The position numbers were made by a program, and so were the translations under genes. The notes under the pieces were generated by a model that was not told the DNA's origin, searched no databases, and worked only from the letters and a program-made list of their open reading frames with translations. DNA of 26,239 nt from an uncultured Bacteroidales bacterium (lineage in GTDB: Bacteria > Bacteroidota > Bacteroidia > Bacteroidales > UBA932), in contig CAJUEK010000035.1 in the NCBI GenBank assembly GCA_910585445.1, forward strand, positions 1 through 26,239. Direction: 5' to 3'. The first letter of the stretch is position 1. The number at the start of each line of letters is the position of its first letter. Of the stretch, positions 22,320 to 26,239 are shown one piece after another.

Positions 22320-22355
22320 TTAACACTATTTAACATTGTTTAACATCCGATAACA
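22320..22355. promoter_or_regulatory. Four WTAACA boxes at exact 10-bp spacing, candidate response-regulator operator
   Basis: TTAACA occurs at 22320-22325, 22330-22335 and 22340-22345, and ATAACA at 22350-22355. The boxes are direct repeats with a 10-bp period, so all lie on one face of the helix. OmpR/PhoB-family regulators typically bind such phased direct repeats. The array lies between the divergent kinase operon and outer-membrane protein gene, just upstream of both predicted core promoters. Confidence 0.65.
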
Positions 22356-22448
22356 GTTTTTGCAGATTGTCTTTGCGAACTTTGCAATGCAGGAGACACA
22401 ATACAGCTCCACTCCAAATAACGGTGAAACATTCAAAACGACAATATC

Positions 22449-24503
22449 ATGGAAAAGAACGCGTTATCCATCATTTTATGCATTGCATTTTGCTTGAACC
22501 TTGCAGCCCAGTCACAGGACAAGGCCCTTGACAGCCTCTATTATTCGCTGCCCGAGTCTATGGTGACCGGAGAACGCCCGATTGTCAAGGCAGACAAAGG
22601 CAAGCTCGTATATGACCTGCCTCATATCATCCGGAATCTTCCTGTTGACAATGCATATGATGCCATAAAGGAACTTCCCGGGGTGATAGAAAACGACGGC
22701 TCATTCTCATTGGCAGGCAAAGGCGCAAAAGTGGTCATTGACGGCAAAGTAACCAATATGACACAAGAGCAACTGAATACCCTGCTCAAGAGTATTCCAT
22801 CATCAAGCATAGCCAATGCCGAAGTAATGTACAGTGCCCCTGCAAGGTATCAGGTGCGGGGAGCAATGATTAACATAACGCTTAAAAAAGCAGAACCCGG
22901 CATTGCGCCTGTGCAGGGAGAGGCAGGCGTCAAATGGCAATACAAAGAAAGGCACAGTTTCGAAGAAAGGGCAAGCGTCATATTCACAAAGGGGAAATTT
23001 TCCGGCGATGTGCTGTATTCTCATAATCACGGAAAGACATTCAGTGAAGACGGCAGCGAATCACACCATACTCTGAATGACGGAAGCTCTCATAAGATTA
23101 TCAATTCATCGGTCTCTGAAGGCAAGGGATTTACACATAATTGGAGAGCCGGAGCAGACTGCAATATCGCTGAGAATCATTCGATAAGCGGGGTTTATAC
23201 CGGAGCGTATTCCGAAAAGCAAGCAGCGACAAGTACAGCAGGCACATATAACGCCATTTCCGGACATTTCTCAATAAACGAAATGCATAACATGAGGATT
23301 GATTACAACGCTCCTTTCGGTTTGTCCGCCGGTGCGGAGATGACATTTTATCGGAAACCTGTCGTACAGTCTCTCAGCAACACGGACGGCAGCGGCACAC
23401 TGACGGCAAATGACAATCAAAGCATCATCCGCTGGAAGGCATTCCTGTCACAGGAGCATAATACAAAGAACGGATGGGGAATAAATTATGGCATCATATT
23501 CAACGCTTCTACAGATGACAGCTGGCAGAAATATTCCGGCACCGGTGCGCTGCCTGATGACATGGCATCATTGCAGAAAGAGAGCATATTGAACATTTAT
23601 GCTGGATTCAGCAAGAGTTTCAACAATCAGCTTATGCTGGATGTATCTCTTGCAGGTGAGAGGTACAGGAGCACGATTTGGAAGAAATGGGACATTTACC
23701 CTAATGCCGTGCTTGTATATGCGCCCGCAAACGGCCATCTGTTCCAATTCTCACTCAGCAGCAACAGGAACTACCCGGAATACTGGGCCGTAAAAAATGC
23801 TACAGGCATCATTTCAGGAGGGTATTCAGAGATAATCGGCAATCCTGACCTGGCACCTTCAGACACATGGCAGACACAGTTCGTATATCTGTTCAAGAAC
23901 AAATATATGCTTGCCGCATGGTTTTCCCACACCAGGGATTATTTCGTCCAGACACAATACCTCGCACCGGACCGTCTGAAAAGCATCATTAAATTTGTGA
24001 ACTTCGACTACCAGCAGCAGGCAGGAATACAAGTGAACATACCATTTAAAATAGGGAAATGGCTGGATTCAAGGCTTACATTGACCGGACTATACCAGCA
24101 CGAGAAGGATTCGGACTTCTATGACATCTCATTTGACAGGCACAAGGTATATGCGGTGGTGCATTTGAACAATAACATTACGATTTCACGCAAACCAAAC
24201 CTGCTTCTGAATGTTCAAGGCAGCTACCATTCAGCTGCAATACAAGGCATCTACGATTTACCGCAGGGAGGAAATCTCGACCTGCATCTCACCTGGCGCT
24301 TCAATCAGGACAGGGCAAGCCTTACTGCCGGATGCCACGATGTCTTTAAGACAGCCAGCATATCACCGCTCATGAACTATGGCAACCAGATCGTATATAA
24401 CCGGTATCCGTCATACCGTAGCTTCAACGTGACATTCTCATACCGTTTCGGAGGCTACAAAGAGAAGCAGAGAAAAGCCGTTGACACCAGCAGGTTCAGG
24501 TAG
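22449..24503 (+). CDS. Outer-membrane beta-barrel protein, TonB-receptor-like, next to a two-component system
   Basis: This 684-residue protein has a signal peptide (about 1-21, ending LNLAAQSQ). A plug-like region follows (about 40-155, with IKELPGVIENDGSFSLAGKG, KVVIDGKVTNMTQEQLN and YQVRGAMINITLKKA), then a barrel of about 500 residues ending FNVTFSYRFGGY with a short basic tail. It lacks the N-terminal carboxypeptidase-like domain of the larger protein at 6494-9451. It belongs to the OMP_b-brl family of Bacteroidota; the cargo is unknown, and no SusD-like gene is beside it. Its leader has only poor -7 matches (TGTCTTTG at 22368-22375 or GAACTTTG at 22377-22384) and no -33 box, as expected for a promoter that needs an activator; the repeat array lies just upstream. 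Confidence 0.88.
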   Translation: MEKNALSIILCIAFCLNLAAQSQDKALDSLYYSLPESMVTGERPIVKADKGKLVYDLPHIIRNLPVDNAYDAIKELPGVIENDGSFSLAGKGAKVVIDGKVTNMTQEQLNTLLKSIPSSSIANAEVMYSAPARYQVRGAMINITLKKAEPGIAPVQGEAGVKWQYKERHSFEERASVIFTKGKFSGDVLYSHNHGKTFSEDGSESHHTLNDGSSHKIINSSVSEGKGFTHNWRAGADCNIAENHSISGVYTGAYSEKQAATSTAGTYNAISGHFSINEMHNMRIDYNAPFGLSAGAEMTFYRKPVVQSLSNTDGSGTLTANDNQSIIRWKAFLSQEHNTKNGWGINYGIIFNASTDDSWQKYSGTGALPDDMASLQKESILNIYAGFSKSFNNQLMLDVSLAGERYRSTIWKKWDIYPNAVLVYAPANGHLFQFSLSSNRNYPEYWAVKNATGIISGGYSEIIGNPDLAPSDTWQTQFVYLFKNKYMLAAWFSHTRDYFVQTQYLAPDRLKSIIKFVNFDYQQQAGIQVNIPFKIGKWLDSRLTLTGLYQHEKDSDFYDISFDRHKVYAVVHLNNNITISRKPNLLLNVQGSYHSAAIQGIYDLPQGGNLDLHLTWRFNQDRASLTAGCHDVFKTASISPLMNYGNQIVYNRYPSYRSFNVTFSYRFGGYKEKQRKAVDTSRFR

Positions 24504-24835
24504 ATGTCAGCCACCTTTTTCCTGCTGCATGTCATTGCAGTTATCAGTGTGGCATCATTCCATATCCTCATGGCACACAAATAATTGATTATCAGATTAT
24601 TTTAAAATATCAGTTCCCAATTTCAGGAGGGGCGCCGTCTTTTATCACAGTTTTGAATTATGCTCCTAATAGATGGAGGGCAGCTGATGACTTTGAGACA
24701 AACCGGGATTTTAAGATAATACGTGGATTTTAAGGTGGCTGGAACTTTGAGCCCGGTCATGGGGCGCTCCCTGGCCATGGTACTAATTGGCCGGCAGGTT
24801 CATTTTGCATTGAGCCAATGCATTTATCAAAAATG

Positions 24836-24913
24836 GTTTAAGAATCGGCCAAAATTTTTACCGAATCGTTCCGAAATACAATTCCGTTTAAGAATCGCAC
24901 GATATTTTAACCG
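24836..24913 (+). repeat. Imperfect direct repeat of 28 bp, period 50 bp
   Basis: The copies at 24836-24863 and 24886-24913 share an identical first 12 bases (GTTTAAGAATCG) and end in ACCG. Five of the 28 positions differ. Both lie in the gene-free stretch. No flanking terminal repeats or target duplications were found. Confidence 0.55.
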
Positions 24914-25024
24914 TTTTCCTATTTTTCCATTGCAGCTTGCCTGCAGGGACATGAAGCATTTTCATGAAAGTGCCCATGAAACTTGTGATGCGCAATTAAC
25001 TATCCGTCAGCGCTTTGTTGAAAC

Positions 25025-25050
25025 ACGATTCCCCTTTTCACGGGAATCGT
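25025..25050. repeat. Perfect 9-bp hairpin of unknown role
   Basis: ACGATTCCC (25025-25033) and GGGAATCGT (25042-25050) are perfectly complementary around an 8-nt loop. No T-run follows on either strand, so it is not a classic terminator. Confidence 0.5.
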
Positions 25051-25203
25051 CATTAAAGAAAGACTTGAGTACCAAGCCATTATACTCCACAACCACACAT
25101 ACGGAATATGAAAAACAACCGGGATTATAATACATCGAGCCATTTTATGCTCATTCTCGGATTTCTCCCGCCCCAACGCATTACTATGTTTACAGCACAT
25201 TAC

Positions 25204-25248
25204 AAAAAAAGAGGCTGCATCGTAAAACTTGATTACGAAACAGCCTCT
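25204..25248 (-). terminator. Intrinsic terminator after tRNA-Leu
   Basis: On the minus strand an 8-bp stem (25248-25241 with 25217-25210, AGAGGCTG/CAGCCTCT) continues through a 3-by-3 internal loop into CGTAA/TTACG (25237-25233 with 25225-25221). Seven T follow. It begins 4 nt after the tRNA. Confidence 0.9.
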
Positions 25249-25251
25249 TCG

Positions 25252-25333
25252 TGCGGGCGAAGGGAATCGAACCCATACGCCTCTCGGCACCAGATCCTAA
25301 GTCTGGCTTGTCTACCAATTTCAACACGCCCGC
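25252..25333 (-). tRNA. tRNA-Leu, anticodon TAG
   Basis: The 82-nt gene folds as a class II tRNA. The acceptor stem is GCGGGCG/CGCCCGC with A73, the D loop contains GG, and the anticodon stem-loop is CCAGA-CTTAGGA-TCTGG, giving anticodon TAG (reads CUN leucine codons). A long variable arm TGCCGAGAGGCGT follows, then a T loop TTCGATT. One U-U mismatch is present in the T stem. CCA is not encoded. It has its own -7 element upstream and a strong terminator downstream, so it is a single-gene transcript. Confidence 0.95.
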
Positions 25334-25367
25334 ATTATTTTTCAGTTGCTCTACAAAGAACGGACTG

Positions 25368-25375
25368 CAAATGTA
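25368..25375 (-). promoter_or_regulatory. -7 element for tRNA-Leu
   Basis: On the minus strand this is TACATTTG, an exact TAnnTTTG match, 34 nt before the tRNA 5' end. No -33 box is seen at the normal distance. Confidence 0.5.
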
Positions 25376-25465
25376 CAACAATTTTTTCAGAAAAATAGCA
25401 GGATTCGGAAAAGATTTGCCATAATCCCGATTTAATTCATATTAATCAGAGAAACATCAAGTGCC

Positions 25466-26179
25466 TTATAGGAGAAGCCCAGGTATTTCCGCAAATGAAG
25501 TCACACGGAAAAGACGTTCGTGGTCATATTCCTCAACCACCTCGTGCTGCCATGTACGCTCGAACGGAACATGTATTCCAAATCCTCCGATTTTCAGCAC
25601 AGGCTCAATATCCGACCTGAAAGAATTGCCTACCATCACAAGTTCACCGGCATCCACACCCATCCTGCTGCACAATTCCCCATACTCTTTCACTGTCTTG
25701 TCCGCGACAATCCCGACATGACCGAAATATTCTTCAAGGCCAGACCGCACAAGCTTGTTGCGCTGGTCAAGCAAATCACCTTTGGTAAACAAGGCCATTT
25801 CATACTTTCCTGATGCCTTGATTTCCTCAAGAGCCTCCCTGACACCAGGCAACGGACAGCAAGACATCTTAAGCACAGACTTGCCGGCATTCAGGATTTC
25901 CTCAAGCTTTTTACCGCTAATGCAGCATCCGCTCAACTCCAGAGCAGTCTCAATCATCGACAGAGTAAAAGCCTTTGCCCCATATCCGAGATCCTGCATA
26001 TTACGCGTCTCTGTACTGAGCAATGCAGAAGATACCGTTTCCCTGTCAGCATAATCAGCGAGCACAGAACAGAAGACCTTTTCCGCATCGTCATAATAAG
26101 ACTGATTGTCCCAAAGAGTATCATCCGCATCAAAAGCAATGACCTTAACCTTATTTTTAATATCCTTCATATCAAACAT
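25466..26179 (-). CDS. HAD-superfamily hydrolase
   Basis: About 237 residues with the HAD motifs. Motif I is IAFDADDTLWDN, with nucleophile Asp17 and Asp19. Motif II is LFTKGD, with Thr. Motif III Lys is in the segment VADKTVKEYGELCSRMG, and motif IV is MVGNSFRSDIEP with its Asp. A helical cap lies between motifs I and II (about residues 30-100). HAD enzymes are mostly phosphatases acting through a phospho-Asp; the substrate cannot be read. The frame is open to a TTG at 26197, but the ATG at 26179 (or 26170) is the likelier start. Its stop lies about 130 nt from the tRNA gene on the same strand, and the tRNA has its own promoter box between them. Confidence 0.88.
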   Translation of the reverse strand: MFDMKDIKNKVKVIAFDADDTLWDNQSYYDDAEKVFCSVLADYADRETVSSALLSTETRNMQDLGYGAKAFTLSMIETALELSGCCISGKKLEEILNAGKSVLKMSCCPLPGVREALEEIKASGKYEMALFTKGDLLDQRNKLVRSGLEEYFGHVGIVADKTVKEYGELCSRMGVDAGELVMVGNSFRSDIEPVLKIGGFGIHVPFERTWQHEVVEEYDHERLFRVTSFAEIPGLLL

Positions 26180-26239
26180 TTTAATTAATAATTCCAATCA
26201 GTAGTTGAACTACTGTAAAACAGAGTTAAACATGAGCCC

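Larger units (their letters stand above)
24504..25203. other. 700-bp region without a convincing gene
   Basis: No open frame here has a plausible start, codon pattern or recognisable product. The longest, about 135 codons on the plus strand from a GTG at 24723, has no family features. The sequence is more AT-rich than its surroundings and contains several small structures: GGATTTTAAG twice (24706-24715, 24725-24734), a hairpin TGCATTG-AGC-CAATGCA (24806-24822), a 28-bp imperfect direct repeat (24836-24913), three CATGAA boxes 12-13 bp apart (24950-24980), and a hairpin at 25025-25050. It may be a decayed gene or element, or a noncoding RNA locus. Confidence 0.5.

Noticed and set aside
24757..24787. 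Inverted repeat around CCTGGCCATGG as a mobile-element end
   Set aside because: The arms are short and imperfect, no transposase remnant is recognisable, and no target-site duplication was found.
24723..25130. Open frame of about 135 codons on the plus strand
   Set aside because: It begins at GTG with no promoter or leader signal, has no recognisable domain, and runs through repeats and a hairpin. Composition looks like noncoding DNA read by chance.

Overview
The window reads as chromosomal DNA of a Bacteroidota bacterium, most likely order Bacteroidales and a gut-type anaerobe. The evidence is the promoter vocabulary (repeated TAnnTTTG -7 elements, sometimes with a TTTG-like box about 19 bp upstream), the general lack of Shine-Dalgarno sequences, outer-membrane proteins of the CarboxypepD_reg/OMP_b-brl type, Bacteroidota-type SpII lipoproteins, an ATP-independent sirtuin of the zinc-less Bacteroidota form, and a strong anti-SD-matching leader on rpsU only. 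I cannot fix the genus. Nothing in the window looks like a prophage, integron, CRISPR array or intact insertion sequence; most of it is ordinary core genome with a few local puzzles.

Layout. 1-3107 (minus): a very tight four-gene operon, LysE-type exporter > DUF362/ferredoxin protein > PASTA protein > RluA-family pseudouridine synthase (cut by the window edge), with 4-5 nt gaps. 3239-4891 (plus): lnt, apolipoprotein N-acyltransferase, divergent from that operon. 4898-5765 (minus): a split LysO-type lysine exporter whose small N-terminal gene carries a one-base frameshift in a homopolymer tract. 5903-6367 (plus): a small lipoprotein with a 16-bp palindrome in its leader. It converges on a large TonB-receptor-like outer-membrane protein (6494-9451, minus), with a two-way terminator between them.

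9620-12529 (minus) is an information-processing block: rpsU, rplU, rpmA, a terminator, then serS and ruvC. rpsU has its own promoter and an extraordinarily strong SD, matching the known bS21 feedback system of Bacteroidota. 12717-14575 (minus) holds an AAA/STAND-like ATPase with degenerate Walker motifs, overlapping a sirtuin by 4 nt (ATGA). 14824-20019 (plus) holds a 1231-residue AsmA-like protein, prmA, and an Asp/Gly-rich lipoprotein.

20034-22249 (minus) encodes a histidine kinase overlapping its OmpR-type response regulator by 4 nt. Divergent from it is a second outer-membrane beta-barrel protein (22449-24503, plus). The shared intergenic region contains four WTAACA boxes at an exact 10-bp period, the best candidate operator for this two-component system. 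24504-25203 is about 700 bp with no convincing gene but with direct repeats and hairpins. It is followed on the minus strand by a tRNA-Leu(TAG) with promoter and terminator and by a HAD hydrolase.

The most interesting items are the phased operator array, the ATPase-sirtuin pair, the rpsU leader, the lysO frameshift, and the structured gene-free region. All functional names rest on reading motifs by eye; no database search was run.
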